Below, piece after piece: positions 48,412-58,489 of a DNA stretch of 64,000 nt. The stretch lies in assembly GCF_029625905.1 (NCBI RefSeq), contig NZ_JARTLM010000004.1:62001-126000 (forward strand). The letters are read 5' to 3'. This stretch comes from Hydrogenovibrio sp. 3SP14C1. Lineage in GTDB: Bacteria; Pseudomonadota; Gammaproteobacteria; Thiomicrospirales; Thiomicrospiraceae. The notes below the pieces were generated by a model, which made no database searches, was not told the origin of the DNA, and saw only the letters and a program-made list of their open reading frames with translations. The first letter of the stretch is position 1. Each line of letters opens with the position of its first letter. The position numbers were made by a program, and so were the translations under genes.

Positions 48412-49287
48412 TTACTTTATCTCCAAAACCCTTTGATACACCGCTTTTTTCTTTAAGCCTAAATACCCGGCCACAATCTCGGAAATCTGCTTGACAGGCA
48501 AGGCCTGCTGAAGCAGCAATTGAATCAATTGATCGGCATCGGTTATGGCGTTTGGTTCCGCCGCTTCAGCGCCCTTTAAAATAAACACAAACTCGCCCCG
48601 GACTTTATCTGCATTCGTTTCAAAGAAACGTAACGCCTCTGCAACGGTTCCAGAAAAGAATAACTCAAACTGTTTGGTGAGTTCTTTCGCGACCACCATC
48701 TCCCGATCATTACCAAAAGCGGCTACAAAAGTCGCTAAACTTTCCAGCAATCGATGGGGCGATTCATAAAACACCATGGTGCGCGATTCTTGCGTTAAAC
48801 CTTCCAATACGTGTAATCGTTTTTGTTTTTTTGCAGGTAAAAAGCCTTCAAAACTGAAACGGTCTGTTGGCAAGCCGGCGGCACTTAACGCGGCAATCAT
48901 TGCGGATGCGCCGGGTATGGGTTCAACCTGAATATGTTCCTGCCGTAATAAATTGACTAAATGATACCCCGGATCACTGATTAACGGTGTGCCGGCATCC
49001 GAAATCAGCGCACCTTGTTCACCGGCGTTTAATAACGCCAATAACTCATTTCGTCTTTCTAATTCATTATGCTCATGTAAACTAATTAGCTTTTTATTCA
49101 AACCATAATGTTGTAATAATTTCTTAGAGTGCCGAGTATCTTCCGCCGCCACCCAATCCACATTTTCTAATACTTCAAGCGCTCTTAAAGTAATGTCTTT
49201 CAAATTGCCGATAGGCGTCGCGACAATAAAGAGTCTGCCTTGAGTGTTTTCAACTATTTTATCTTTACTTTCATCTTGGTATGACAT
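48412..49287 (-). CDS. rsmI: 16S rRNA 2'-O-ribose C1402 methyltransferase RsmI
   Basis: About 291 residues of the tetrapyrrole-methylase fold. RLFIVATPIGNLKDITLRAL, AAEDTRHSKKLLQHYG, LISDAGTPLISDPGYHLV, and the SAM-pocket PGASAMIAALSAAGLP are all present, as is FEGFLPAKKQKRL. The enzyme methylates C1402 of 16S rRNA. The ATG at 49287 is taken; a TTG at 49317 is upstream. It diverges from lpoA, the conserved yraL-yraM-yraN order. Confidence 0.95.
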   Translation of the reverse strand: MSYQDESKDKIVENTQGRLFIVATPIGNLKDITLRALEVLENVDWVAAEDTRHSKKLLQHYGLNKKLISLHEHNELERRNELLALLNAGEQGALISDAGTPLISDPGYHLVNLLRQEHIQVEPIPGASAMIAALSAAGLPTDRFSFEGFLPAKKQKRLHVLEGLTQESRTMVFYESPHRLLESLATFVAAFGNDREMVVAKELTKQFELFFSGTVAEALRFFETNADKVRGEFVFILKGAEAAEPNAITDADQLIQLLLQQALPVKQISEIVAGYLGLKKKAVYQRVLEIK

Positions 49288-49330
49288 GCGGTACTCTTGT
49301 TTATAATTCGATTCCAACCGTATTAACCGT

Positions 49331-49336
49331 TATAAT
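49331..49336 (+). promoter_or_regulatory. Candidate -10 box for lpoA
   Basis: Perfect TATAAT in the 84-base divergent gap between rsmI and lpoA; the -35 (TTCGAT) is weak. Confidence 0.4.
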
Positions 49337-49371
49337 TGTTAACACGATTCATTTAGGTCATTTTATTAAAA

Positions 49372-50937
49372 ATGTTTAAACAGATTACATTAATTTTTGC
49401 CGTCTTTACCGTTGTTTTGTTAACAGGGTGCAGCACCACACCAAAACAGTCCGAGCGCTTAAAAGAAATCCAGCGTGGCTTTTTAGATGCGCTACCAAAA
49501 ATCCCAAGCCAGTTGAATTATTTAGAAAGTTCGATTCAAGACGCTAAAAATGACCAGGCCTGGCAAGAATACATCGACTTAAGTCGAGATTTATGGCAAG
49601 AAGTGGACGATGCAAACCAATTGGCGATTGAATTCCAAGTGTGGTCAACGTTCAAAAACTTGCCTCAAACGACTTTGCAACGACTCAAAAACAATGCTGA
49701 TAATAATGCGGATTTACAAAATTGGCTACGTTTAGTAGAGGCGACTCAACAAAAGGCAATTTGGCAGAAACAAGCTTTACGCGACTTACGTGAATTTTAT
49801 CCAACCGCACTTTACGTTGAGCACCTGTTGCCAGAATTACAAAATAAACTTAACCAGCCGACTCCCATCAAAAACATCGCGGTATTACTGCCATTCAGTG
49901 GTGAATATGCCAATATCAGCCTACAAATCCGAAATGGCATCTTAAAAAATCATTTTTCAAATCAATCAACCACTCACATTCGCTTTTATGACAGTAGCGA
50001 CCTGAGTGAGCTGAAACAAACTTACTCAACGGCGATTCACCAAGGTGCTGAATGGGTCATTGGTCCTCTTCGCAAAGAAGCGATTGAAACTTTAGCTCCC
50101 TTAAAGCCGGAAAACTTACTGGCCTTAAACCAGGTTAACGATCCTAACATCAAACAATTCAATTTCAAATCTGATTCAGAAGCGTTTCAAATTACCCAAC
50201 AACTTCAATATCACGATTTTAAACGCATTGGTATTTTAACCAGCACAGCCTCTTCAGATACCAATTTAGCACAGCATATTTTATATAATTGGAATGAAAT
50301 GGAAAATAACCATGCTGTTCTAAAAACCTACCCAACTCGGCGACCGAATTTACGAGAAGCTTTAGGAAGTGTTATTAATGAACCTGAAAGTGAAGCGCGT
50401 AAAAACAATCTAAAATGGCTTTTTAAAGAAACCATCCACTTCACTCCGCGCCTTAGACAAGACTTAGATTCGATTATTCTTATCGGAAGTACAGAGCGTT
50501 TAGCCGTCTTTAAACCTCAGTTCAAGTTTTTTGCGTTGAATCTGCCGACATATGGTTCTTCTAAGCTTACACCGGCTCAATTAAAGCAAACGCCGCCGAA
50601 TAAAGATTTAAGCCATCTTATTTTCCCTACCATGACGGCGGCAATGAAAGAAACACCTTTGAAAACGCCTTTTGAGGCTTTTGGCTGGGACAGCCTAACC
50701 GTGGTTTTAAATCAGCAAGATCTTGCGCCGGGGGTTTGCCTCAACAGTGGGATGACCGGTAGGCTATCAATGCAAGACAATATCATTGATCATACCTTTA
50801 TTTGGGCGCAATATGATCGTTATGGCTATATTACCGAAGCGCCGCCTTATGTACCGCCACAACCAATTGAAGAAGAGCAAGAACCCGTGACGCCTGAAAC
50901 AGACGCGGAAGCTAATTCAACAGAGATGATGGAATAA
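49372..50937 (+). CDS. lpoA: LpoA/LppC-type outer membrane lipoprotein activator of PBP1A
   Basis: 521 residues. A lipoprotein signal ends in the lipobox LTGC with the acylated cysteine at residue 20. The N-terminal half is helical (TPR-like); the C-terminal half is periplasmic-binding-protein-like, beginning [20 protein letters not shown] and including [10 protein letters not shown] and [17 protein letters not shown] sequence. In E. coli it activates the peptidoglycan synthase PBP1A. The C-terminus is acidic and Pro/Glu-rich. A CCAGGCCTGG lies inside at 49554-49563. Confidence 0.9.
   Translation: MFKQITLIFAVFTVVLLTGCSTTPKQSERLKEIQRGFLDALPKIPSQLNYLESSIQDAKNDQAWQEYIDLSRDLWQEVDDANQLAIEFQVWSTFKNLPQTTLQRLKNNADNNADLQNWLRLVEATQQKAIWQKQALRDLREFYPTALYVEHLLPELQNKLNQPTPIKNIAVLLPFSGEYANISLQIRNGILKNHFSNQSTTHIRFYDSSDLSELKQTYSTAIHQGAEWVIGPLRKEAIETLAPLKPENLLALNQVNDPNIKQFNFKSDSEAFQITQQLQYHDFKRIGILTSTASSDTNLAQHILYNWNEMENNHAVLKTYPTRRPNLREALGSVINEPESEARKNNLKWLFKETIHFTPRLRQDLDSIILIGSTERLAVFKPQFKFFALNLPTYGSSKLTPAQLKQTPPNKDLSHLIFPTMTAAMKETPLKTPFEAFGWDSLTVVLNQQDLAPGVCLNSGMTGRLSMQDNIIDHTFIWAQYDRYGYITEAPPYVPPQPIEEEQEPVTPETDAEANSTEMME
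49554..49563. repeat. CCAGGCCTGG palindrome inside lpoA
   Basis: Exact copy, read as Q-A-W, a different frame from the P-G-L copies in pheT and addA. Confidence 0.8.
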
Positions 50938-50939
50938 CC

Positions 50940-51302
50940 ATGGGCTGGTTCAGTCAAAAGATTGGCCAGCAAAAAGAACAGCAAGCCGCGGTCTGGTTAA
51001 AAACTCAAGCCATTAAGGTTGTCGCTCAAAACTTCCGCTGTAAAGGCGGTGAAATCGATTTAATAGGGTTGGATGCCAACCGCACGTTGATCTTTTTTGA
51101 AGTCAAATACCGTCAAAACAGTGCCTACGGAACGGCCTCGGAATTTGTCACCCCACAAAAACAACAACGCTTAATTCAGTGCGCCCAAACCTATTTGCAG
51201 AAACACCCGGATTACCAAGCGTACAACATGCGATTTGATGTGCTCTGTTTTGAAAACAGTCAACCTCAACCGGAGTGGCTGCAAGATGCCTTCTGGAGTT
51301 AA
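50940..51302 (+). CDS. yraN: YraN family (UPF0102) nuclease-like protein
   Basis: 120 residues. [20 protein letters not shown] and [19 protein letters not shown] carry the E-D-x-EVK pattern of the Holliday-junction-resolvase-like nuclease fold. The biochemical role is not established. It starts 2 bases after lpoA, the conserved yraM-yraN pair. Confidence 0.92.
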   Translation: MGWFSQKIGQQKEQQAAVWLKTQAIKVVAQNFRCKGGEIDLIGLDANRTLIFFEVKYRQNSAYGTASEFVTPQKQQRLIQCAQTYLQKHPDYQAYNMRFDVLCFENSQPQPEWLQDAFWS

Positions 51303-51320
51303 ACAAGCGATTGACGTAGT

Positions 51321-52016
51321 TTATTTTTCCACCACAATCCGAACAAAGCGCCCGTCTCGCTGTGGTGTTTTCTCAATCAACTTAAATCCACCCAACGTCA
51401 ACATAAACACTATGTCGTCAGGGTGATAACGGTTATGTTCCTGAAAATGTTCAAACGCATCTTCCAAATCTGCAACAGTGGTTTGGTCTCCCCACACCAG
51501 AGTGTCGGTATAACGTTGATTCAGATAACTTTCCAATGGCTGTCGAACCACGTCAATCACACACAATCGACCACCAGGTTTTAACCACTCATACGCCGCT
51601 TTAAACATTTTAATTGGCTGAATGAGTTCGTGCACCACCATATTGGCCATGACCATACTCAAACTGCCCGCTACAATCTCCGCTTGAGGCTGATTCAAAT
51701 CATCCACCAAAAGTGTTGCATTGTTAGGTAACTCAAGCGGAGTTTCGAGCATGTAAGGTGCGGCCTCAATACCGTAAATTTTTGACTCCGGATAACGTTC
51801 TGCGCAGTCTTTCACAAACTGCCCGATTCCGGCTCCCATATCCAGCACCCCTTCTTTCGGCTGATGGTTCAGCGCCATCATATCATCCCAAAACTGCCAA
51901 AAGGCCTCATCATGTCGTCGGTCGTAACTATTGGTAATCATCTGACGCGCATGAGCACCATCGCCACCATGGTGTTTCAAAATCTGTTGTTGTGTTTGTT
52001 CTAACGTTTTTGTCAT
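51321..52016 (-). CDS. Class I SAM-dependent methyltransferase
   Basis: 231 residues. The SAM motif LDMGAGIGQFVKDCAERYPE and the acidic IYGIEAAPYM give a class I methyltransferase; VHELIQPIKMFKAAYEWLKP and GGRLCVIDVVRQP match the family's later strands. The substrate is unknown. The ATG at 52016 has an AGGAAA ribosome-binding site; upstream in-frame codons overlap addA. It lies just after addA and converges with yraN. Confidence 0.82.
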   Translation of the reverse strand: MTKTLEQTQQQILKHHGGDGAHARQMITNSYDRRHDEAFWQFWDDMMALNHQPKEGVLDMGAGIGQFVKDCAERYPESKIYGIEAAPYMLETPLELPNNATLLVDDLNQPQAEIVAGSLSMVMANMVVHELIQPIKMFKAAYEWLKPGGRLCVIDVVRQPLESYLNQRYTDTLVWGDQTTVADLEDAFEHFQEHNRYHPDDIVFMLTLGGFKLIEKTPQRDGRFVRIVVEK

Positions 52017-52050
52017 TTTCAATTTCCTGCAAGGTGCCAGTAAATCAGGA

Positions 52051-55000
52051 TCAATCCAACTCAATCCATTCGTCTAAATAACTGAAATAAAGTACTCTTT
52101 TTTGAGGTCGATTCTCTATCACCCCCAACAGCTGACCATATCGTTCAAGTTGTGGCGTGTAGACGTCTATTTGAGACTGTAAAAACGCTTTTTTATCCTG
52201 TTCGGGCTTGTCCAAATCAAACACACTGGTTTTATAGTCAATAATCCAGCGCGTATTTTGCTCGTCCACGAATGTGCGATCAATAATATGGTTGGACTGT
52301 CCGGTTTCTTCTTTGGCGCTCAAAGGTAATTCAACAGCCGATTCGGCATGCTCTCGTGATAACGCCCAACGAACTTTGGGATTGTGTAGCGCATGGCTTA
52401 AAGACACCATGACGCGTTCCAATGCGGTCTTCAGTAACTCACGATTCAAGCCCATCTGCATTAAACCATATTGATAGCGTGCTCTTTGTGTTTCCAGCTT
52501 CGTGTCATCCCAACCGGAAAGATCCTGTTGACCCCATTGCTCAAAAACCGCATGCACAAAATTCCCAACCGTTTTTGCCAAAATACCGCCTTCCAAAGAA
52601 GATGCCTGCTCTGCTTGCGATGCCTCAACAAAAGCATCAAACGACTCAACCATATCATCTTCTGTGACTGCAGTCGTTCGAGCTGTTTTAACCAGGTCTG
52701 ACTCCACAATTTGAGTTTGCCAAAACCCTGTTCTTTCCAAAGGCAGGCGACTGATTTTTGGTAAAAACACCTGTGAATTTTCTTCTGCTTCAATAAATTG
52801 ATACTCTCTTAACAGCACTTCAAATTTGGGTTTTTCTATTGGCCAAAGACACTCTAGCAAACTCTTTTTCTTTGGCGTCAACGCCACATCCCCATTAAAA
52901 GCTTTTTCAGAAACGCTCACACTGCCAAACAAATGCAGTTGCTGTTTGGCACGGGTACAGGCAACATACAACAAACGAGCCAGTTCATAGCTTTGCTTAA
53001 TTTCTTCATAACGCTTAATTAAACTGGCCAGGCCTGGCTGTTTTTGAGCCACTTTTCCTTTTTGCTCAAAAGGCGCAATCACCAAATATGAATATTCATT
53101 TTGTCCTTTAAAAGACAACCAAGACAGCAATTGTTTTTCATCAGAGCGCGGCTGACGCCCCAGTCCGGGTAAAATCACCGTATCGAATTCTAAACCTTTC
53201 GATTTATGCATCGTCATCAGTTCTACCTTTTGACTGGCTTCTGACGCATCGGGCAAAGCGTACAAAGCCTCCAAAGTATCAGATAAGCCCTTGGCCGTTA
53301 AAGCACTCACATCATTTTGAGCCTCCAAGCTGCTCAACATCATCCAAAAAGCATCTACATTCTGCAATGCCACGGCTGACTCAACCGTTTGCGGGCCGTC
53401 TAACGCCAGCCAAGTTTCACGCAATAACACTTCCAATGCATAAGAGCCCATAGCATTCAGCGCTTTTTCAAGAACGGGATAAGCACTCTCTAATTGCCTA
53501 TGTCCAGCGTCTGATAACTGTTGCCAGCCCGGGTGGTTTTTATCCTGCAAAGTTTCCCATACTGGTGTCTGAAAATAATCTTCATTCTCGCCCAATAAAC
53601 GATACAAGTCCGTTAACGACAAGCCCACTAAAGGCGATCGTAATAAAGCGATCCAAGCAGGCCGATCTCCCAAATGAAGTAACGCTCGAGTCAACGCTTC
53701 GCAATCTTGAATCTCCTGTCGATCTTTCAAACCTTCCAATTCCACCGCGCGAAAAGCAATACCTGACTGCTTGAGCTGAGTCGCCACGCCCATTAAATGC
53801 GATCGACTTCGGCCTAATATTCCAATGGAATCGCCCGCTTTCAAGTCAGGGAGTCGTTCTTGAATCAAATCCAAAATACGACTGGCTTCATCCGAGGCAG
53901 ACTGTTCCAATGCCCAGTGAGGATAAACCGCAGGCGATTCTTCTTTAGAAAAGGCCACTGCAGGGGCATAACTAACTGCGCCTTGTTCAATCAAACTCTT
54001 TTTAGGAAACACCTTGGCAAAAGTTTGATTGACCCAATCCACCACCCCTTTTGAAGAGCGGAAATTCACATCCAAACTCAATGGCGTTAAAGGCACTTCG
54101 CCCAACCGACCTTGCCAGGCTTGCAAAAAGTTGCCCACTTCGGCTTCTCGAAAACGATAAATCGACTGCATCGGATCCCCAACGATAAACAGACTATGAG
54201 AATCCTCCGACGACCAACCAGCCACTAATTTTTTCACTAAATCATATTGCGCGACACTGGTGTCTTGAAATTCATCTATTAAGAGATGCTTTAAGGTGTA
54301 ATCCAACTGTTGCGCCAAGTCCGTCGGCTCCAGTTCATGCCCCAAAGCTTGAGAAGCGGCTTGCGCCACTTCAATAAAGTCCGCTTCGCCTTCGGTTTGA
54401 AAACACAGCTTCAAGTGTGCAACCGTACGTCGCAACAACTGAATTAAATGACGAAGGTTTTGCCATTGTTCATCCGAGTAGCTGCCATCTGGCAACTGAC
54501 TTAGCACAACCAACGCTTGGGCATATTGCCCTCGAACATCGGCCACATTCAGCTCTGCCAATAAAGCGACGAAAGCGTCTTTTTGTTCTTTGTTTTCCCC
54601 TTTACCGGCTGGAAAGCCTTTCTTCACTGTCACCGTTTTTAAGAACTCACCTTTGGCGGAGAGAATCCAACTACCCAGTGCCTGCCAAGCCGACAATGCG
54701 GATTCCTCCGTTAAAGCTGAATCAACCAATGGTTTCAATTGCGGTTGTTCATTTGGCATCGCAAATCCAGCAAACTCGGCAATCTGCTGCAATAAAGGCA
54801 TGACAGGATAAAGCGTTTCTATCGCTTGCGTTTTTTCCTGTGTTACCAATAAAGCCAGTGCTTTTTCCAGCTCGATTCGCTCTTGCGCTTCTGCTTCTTT
54901 ACCATATGCCAGTAACCCCCCCATCCACTGATCGCGCTTTTTCAGCATCGTTACCAACAAATTTTCTGCGCTGCGATAGTTACCATTCACCAGTCTCAAC

Positions 55001-55593
55001 AAGCTGGCAGAGGCTTCCGTCGTGTCAGCGTCTTTTAACGCCAAGCGCACCGCTTTCAGATACAAGGCGTCATTCATACTCGCCACTTGAGGCTGCGCAC
55101 CTAAGCGTGACAACAAAGGCATTTGCTGAACCAAATAACCGTTCATGGAGTCAATGGTTCGAATTCGTAACCGGTTTGGATTGTCCAACAAATGCCACTG
55201 CCGTTGTTGATTATTCTGTAAAGCAGCTTGCGCTAAATGCCAAGTGTTTTGGTCATAAATCGAGGAGTCTCCGTCCAGCTCGGTTAACCCGAACTGCAAG
55301 GCTTCTAAAATACGCTCTCGCATTTCGGCAGCGGCCTTTTTGGTAAAGGTCATCGCCACCACCTGTTCTGGTGTTTCGACTTGAGATAATAGTGCCAAAA
55401 AGCGCTGCGTTAGAAGTGCAGTTTTACCCGATCCGGCTGGCGCTTGAACAATAAAAGAATGCTGTGGATGAATCGCTTGAAAACGGGCATTGCCATCCGG
55501 TAATGCTTCGTCCAGAATCAAGTGCTTTAACGGATCAATCGCTTTTTCCTTAGAACTGGCATCATCGGTTCCAAAATCGAGGTCTAAATTCAC
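52051..55593 (-). CDS. addA: AddA-like UvrD-family helicase/nuclease
   Basis: 1180 residues. Walker A APAGSGKTALLTQRF is near residue 52, MTFTKKAAAEMRERI (Ia) follows, LLIDEFQDTSVAQYDLVKKL (II) is near 432, VGDPMQSIYRFREAEV (III) comes after, and MTMHKSKGLEFDTVILPGL (V) is near 800. The C-terminal PD-(D/E)XK nuclease has RWIIDYKTSVFD near residue 1115. With AddB it processes double-strand breaks for recombination. The start overlaps the addB stop by 4 bases. A CCAGGCCTGG lies at 53028-53037. Confidence 0.92.
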   Translation of the reverse strand: MNLDLDFGTDDASSKEKAIDPLKHLILDEALPDGNARFQAIHPQHSFIVQAPAGSGKTALLTQRFLALLSQVETPEQVVAMTFTKKAAAEMRERILEALQFGLTELDGDSSIYDQNTWHLAQAALQNNQQRQWHLLDNPNRLRIRTIDSMNGYLVQQMPLLSRLGAQPQVASMNDALYLKAVRLALKDADTTEASASLLRLVNGNYRSAENLLVTMLKKRDQWMGGLLAYGKEAEAQERIELEKALALLVTQEKTQAIETLYPVMPLLQQIAEFAGFAMPNEQPQLKPLVDSALTEESALSAWQALGSWILSAKGEFLKTVTVKKGFPAGKGENKEQKDAFVALLAELNVADVRGQYAQALVVLSQLPDGSYSDEQWQNLRHLIQLLRRTVAHLKLCFQTEGEADFIEVAQAASQALGHELEPTDLAQQLDYTLKHLLIDEFQDTSVAQYDLVKKLVAGWSSEDSHSLFIVGDPMQSIYRFREAEVGNFLQAWQGRLGEVPLTPLSLDVNFRSSKGVVDWVNQTFAKVFPKKSLIEQGAVSYAPAVAFSKEESPAVYPHWALEQSASDEASRILDLIQERLPDLKAGDSIGILGRSRSHLMGVATQLKQSGIAFRAVELEGLKDRQEIQDCEALTRALLHLGDRPAWIALLRSPLVGLSLTDLYRLLGENEDYFQTPVWETLQDKNHPGWQQLSDAGHRQLESAYPVLEKALNAMGSYALEVLLRETWLALDGPQTVESAVALQNVDAFWMMLSSLEAQNDVSALTAKGLSDTLEALYALPDASEASQKVELMTMHKSKGLEFDTVILPGLGRQPRSDEKQLLSWLSFKGQNEYSYLVIAPFEQKGKVAQKQPGLASLIKRYEEIKQSYELARLLYVACTRAKQQLHLFGSVSVSEKAFNGDVALTPKKKSLLECLWPIEKPKFEVLLREYQFIEAEENSQVFLPKISRLPLERTGFWQTQIVESDLVKTARTTAVTEDDMVESFDAFVEASQAEQASSLEGGILAKTVGNFVHAVFEQWGQQDLSGWDDTKLETQRARYQYGLMQMGLNRELLKTALERVMVSLSHALHNPKVRWALSREHAESAVELPLSAKEETGQSNHIIDRTFVDEQNTRWIIDYKTSVFDLDKPEQDKKAFLQSQIDVYTPQLERYGQLLGVIENRPQKRVLYFSYLDEWIELD
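53028..53037. repeat. CCAGGCCTGG palindrome inside addA
   Basis: Exact copy, read on the - strand as P-G-L-A; a TTTTT tract follows it on the + strand. Confidence 0.8.
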
Positions 55594-58358
55594 TCCGTTT
55601 CCTCCTCTTCGGCCAACATCTGTTCTCCCATTTGCGCAGTAACCTCAGGCAATCGCAATGCCAATAAACTGGCAGCATAAGTTAAATCGGTTTCTTTTCG
55701 AAATGTCATTTCAGCCTGTCCCTGCTGAATTTGGGTGGCCAACGCAGAGACTTCATCCCGAAGCGCTTGCAAAAAATCCGACCAGCTCATGCCCTCAAAA
55801 TCGCCGCCCTCTTTCGCCGCTAATTTTGCAAAAATCATTTGAGAGCGATCTTTTAACATCACCCCCTCGTTGGAAATCAACGTATTAAATTTCACGCCGT
55901 CATCACTGTGCAAGATGCCATAACCCAACCCTGCGACTGCTTTATGATACGCATGCAGATACACCGCCAGCTGAGGCGCTTCAATCGGCTCTTTCAACAA
56001 ATCCCCCACCGAGGCTTTGCCGGTTTTGTAGTCCAATATCAAGCGACTGAGTGCACCTGTTTCCGCATCAAACACGTCATCCACACGGTCTATTTTAAGA
56101 TTGAACTCAATCCCCCCAATGGTTGGGGTATGATTTTCTTCAAAAGCGACGACCTTGAAATTCGGCCGTGCTTTTTCCAACGCCAGCCAATCTAAAATCA
56201 ATTGCTGAATACGGTTTTGCTCTAACGACAAATAATGCTCATCAAACTGATTTTTTAAAGGCATCATGGCTTCTTCCAACAATTGCAGAACCAAGTCACT
56301 GACCGACTCATCTGCCATCTGCAATAAGGACTGTTGATCCTGTACTTGACGCCAAAAGGCTTCCAAAACCGCATGAACCAATGTTCCAAGATGATTGGAA
56401 CGCATTCCTTCTTCAACTTCTTCCAGTTGCTGACGCGCGCCTAAGCGGAAATCCATAAACGCCATTAACGGGCATTTATTTTGTGCGGTCAAAATCCCTG
56501 AGCCACCGGGCACTCGACTGCCCAGAGGTACTTCTGGCCCTCGCGTGTCTTCAACCCATTCCAAAGGCTTTCCACGTTCCCATAACCGCCTTGCCAGGCT
56601 TTGATATGAAATAGGGTCATAGGCTTGGGCATTCTGTAATTCAGCCAGATTTAATAAAGGACTCGGCAAGGCCACCCGATCTTCTAACTGCTGAGGATAA
56701 GACCACACAATTTCGGGACTTGATTTTGCCAATCTCATAGTGACCTGCTTGGCATACTCCAACTCTCTCAAGGCATCAGACCGAGGCAGTCCATGCATCC
56801 GTTGCAAAGCCATTGGTAAAAATGGATTAGGGTTCGGGGGTCTTGGCCAAGCCTCATCAATTAATCCCATCACCCAAAGGCTATCGAATGCTTGCCCTCC
56901 GGCTTCCAGCGTTCCCATAATTTGAATAGGAACAATCCCCTGCGTTTGAGGTTGATGCACTTTTTCATTAAGATAGCGTTTAAGCAATCCGAGCCAGCCT
57001 GAAACCGACTGTTTTGGTTGCATCATATTCAACTGAGCAAAGCTGGCAAGTGCTTCCAGAAAGGTTTCTTTTTGTTGCATTTCAATGCTACTCAAAGAAC
57101 GCTCCTTAGAAGAGTCTGCCCATCTAAATTGCTGCAAGCTTTTTTCCGCCTGCGCAATAAATTGAGAAAGACTCAATGTCTTTAGGCGCGGGGCATCCGA
57201 GACAGTGTCTAACAAATTTATTAATGATTTGGGTAACCAAGTCTGTGCTTTTTCGGTTTCTTTCTGCTGTATGGCGTTTAACAAATTCGGCCATTTGAAG
57301 CTGGCCCATTGCAACCGACGACAACGAACATCGGCTTTTTGGCGCTGAACGATGCTTCCAAGCGTATAAGGAGACGTCAACCAACTGGACCAGTCGGCAT
57401 ATGCCAGCGTTTTGTCCGGCATCATCGCTAATGCCAGCGTCTGTAATGCATTTTTGACAATGGGGGTTTGTGAAAGGGGTGTCCCTAATGACATATTATA
57501 AAGCGGCTGCCGAGCCGACTTTAAGGGCAAAGCCTGCCCAAATTGCTGATACAACACCTCATCTAATGCCCAACTCAAAGCGTGCTGAATATCCGCTAAA
57601 TTCGGCGCCACCACGGCAATCCGAATTGCATGCAAGGGCTTTATTTTATACTGTTGTTTGAGTTGTTCTGCACACCACAATACAATCTGCTGAATTTCAT
57701 CTTGTGGATTTAAAGCGGTATAAAGCCATTGTTGGTTTGCTGTCGACAAGTTCATTTCATCCACTTGCTTGACCTCTGTTCCGCCGGCCTGAACTATCTC
57801 AATCCATTGCCTCATGAATGGCGGTATTTCATCAAACCCATGAAGGTGAAATGCTTCGGGCAAGGATCCAATCGTTTTTAGGTATTTTAATTGCTGCTGT
57901 TGCTGCAAGACGGCATCCGCCCAGTGATGTTTTTCCAATGTCGCCAAATACGTTTCTTTCAAATCCAGAAACAAGCGGACTTCTTCGGTGATGTAGGCTT
58001 CGTCAAACAACGGGGCAGGAAAATATTCCGCAAAAAAACACCAGGCCTGATATAGCTGTTTTGCGGTCGCGGTTTGATTCAATAATGCCAGTTCAGGTTG
58101 CTGCTGAATTTTCTCGTCTAACAATGTTTCCCAGATTAGTTGCGCTTCAAACGCCGATAAGGTTTTATGCGGTAATGTTTCAAGCGGCAAGTCACCACGG
58201 AGTAAGGCAGCTTGCATCCATTGCGCCCACCACTGTGACCAAGTCATTACTTCCGGGGTTCTCACAACGGTCTGATCCTGCCACTGACCTGCCAGCAACT
58301 GTTGTTTCAAAAACCGGGTGAGACGACTGTTTGCCGTGATGTGAACCACATTCTTCAT
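55590..58358 (-). CDS. addB: AddB-like helicase-nuclease subunit (probable DNA repair protein)
   Basis: 922 residues. The N-terminal inactivated-helicase part begins HITANSRLTRFLKQQLLAG; LWVMGLIDEAWPRPPNPNPF is a conserved block. The nuclease domain starts at NKCPLMAFMDFRLGARQQ and has LGTLVHAVLEAFWRQ and LILDYKTGKASVGDL near residue 775, with the catalytic Asp and Lys. Only one cysteine is seen near the nuclease, and none after it, so the [4Fe-4S] staple of Bacillus AddB appears absent. A near-copy of the palindrome (CCAGGCCTGA) lies at 58041-58050. Confidence 0.88.
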   Translation of the reverse strand: MKNVVHITANSRLTRFLKQQLLAGQWQDQTVVRTPEVMTWSQWWAQWMQAALLRGDLPLETLPHKTLSAFEAQLIWETLLDEKIQQQPELALLNQTATAKQLYQAWCFFAEYFPAPLFDEAYITEEVRLFLDLKETYLATLEKHHWADAVLQQQQQLKYLKTIGSLPEAFHLHGFDEIPPFMRQWIEIVQAGGTEVKQVDEMNLSTANQQWLYTALNPQDEIQQIVLWCAEQLKQQYKIKPLHAIRIAVVAPNLADIQHALSWALDEVLYQQFGQALPLKSARQPLYNMSLGTPLSQTPIVKNALQTLALAMMPDKTLAYADWSSWLTSPYTLGSIVQRQKADVRCRRLQWASFKWPNLLNAIQQKETEKAQTWLPKSLINLLDTVSDAPRLKTLSLSQFIAQAEKSLQQFRWADSSKERSLSSIEMQQKETFLEALASFAQLNMMQPKQSVSGWLGLLKRYLNEKVHQPQTQGIVPIQIMGTLEAGGQAFDSLWVMGLIDEAWPRPPNPNPFLPMALQRMHGLPRSDALRELEYAKQVTMRLAKSSPEIVWSYPQQLEDRVALPSPLLNLAELQNAQAYDPISYQSLARRLWERGKPLEWVEDTRGPEVPLGSRVPGGSGILTAQNKCPLMAFMDFRLGARQQLEEVEEGMRSNHLGTLVHAVLEAFWRQVQDQQSLLQMADESVSDLVLQLLEEAMMPLKNQFDEHYLSLEQNRIQQLILDWLALEKARPNFKVVAFEENHTPTIGGIEFNLKIDRVDDVFDAETGALSRLILDYKTGKASVGDLLKEPIEAPQLAVYLHAYHKAVAGLGYGILHSDDGVKFNTLISNEGVMLKDRSQMIFAKLAAKEGGDFEGMSWSDFLQALRDEVSALATQIQQGQAEMTFRKETDLTYAASLLALRLPEVTAQMGEQMLAEEEETE

Positions 58359-58443
58359 ATAAGCAAAAACCTGAACCTTTAAAGCTTAAAAGCATACCAA
58401 AAAACGTAAATTTTATCTGGTTCTTAACCGCTTTAACGTTGAA

Positions 58444-58467
58444 AAAATGCCCAGGCCTGGGCGTTTT
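58444..58467 (-). terminator. chrA terminator built on CCAGGCCTGG
   Basis: GCCCAGGCCTGGGC at 58449-58462, followed on the - strand by ATTTTTTC and on the + strand by GTTTTTAA. It ends the chrA transcript before addB. Confidence 0.8.
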
Positions 58468-58489
58468 TAATGAGCCACTAACATCCCGA

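Noticed and set aside
54417..55346. Long + strand reading frames opposite addA
   Set aside because: They lack ribosome-binding sites and known motifs and lie wholly opposite well-supported helicase sequence.
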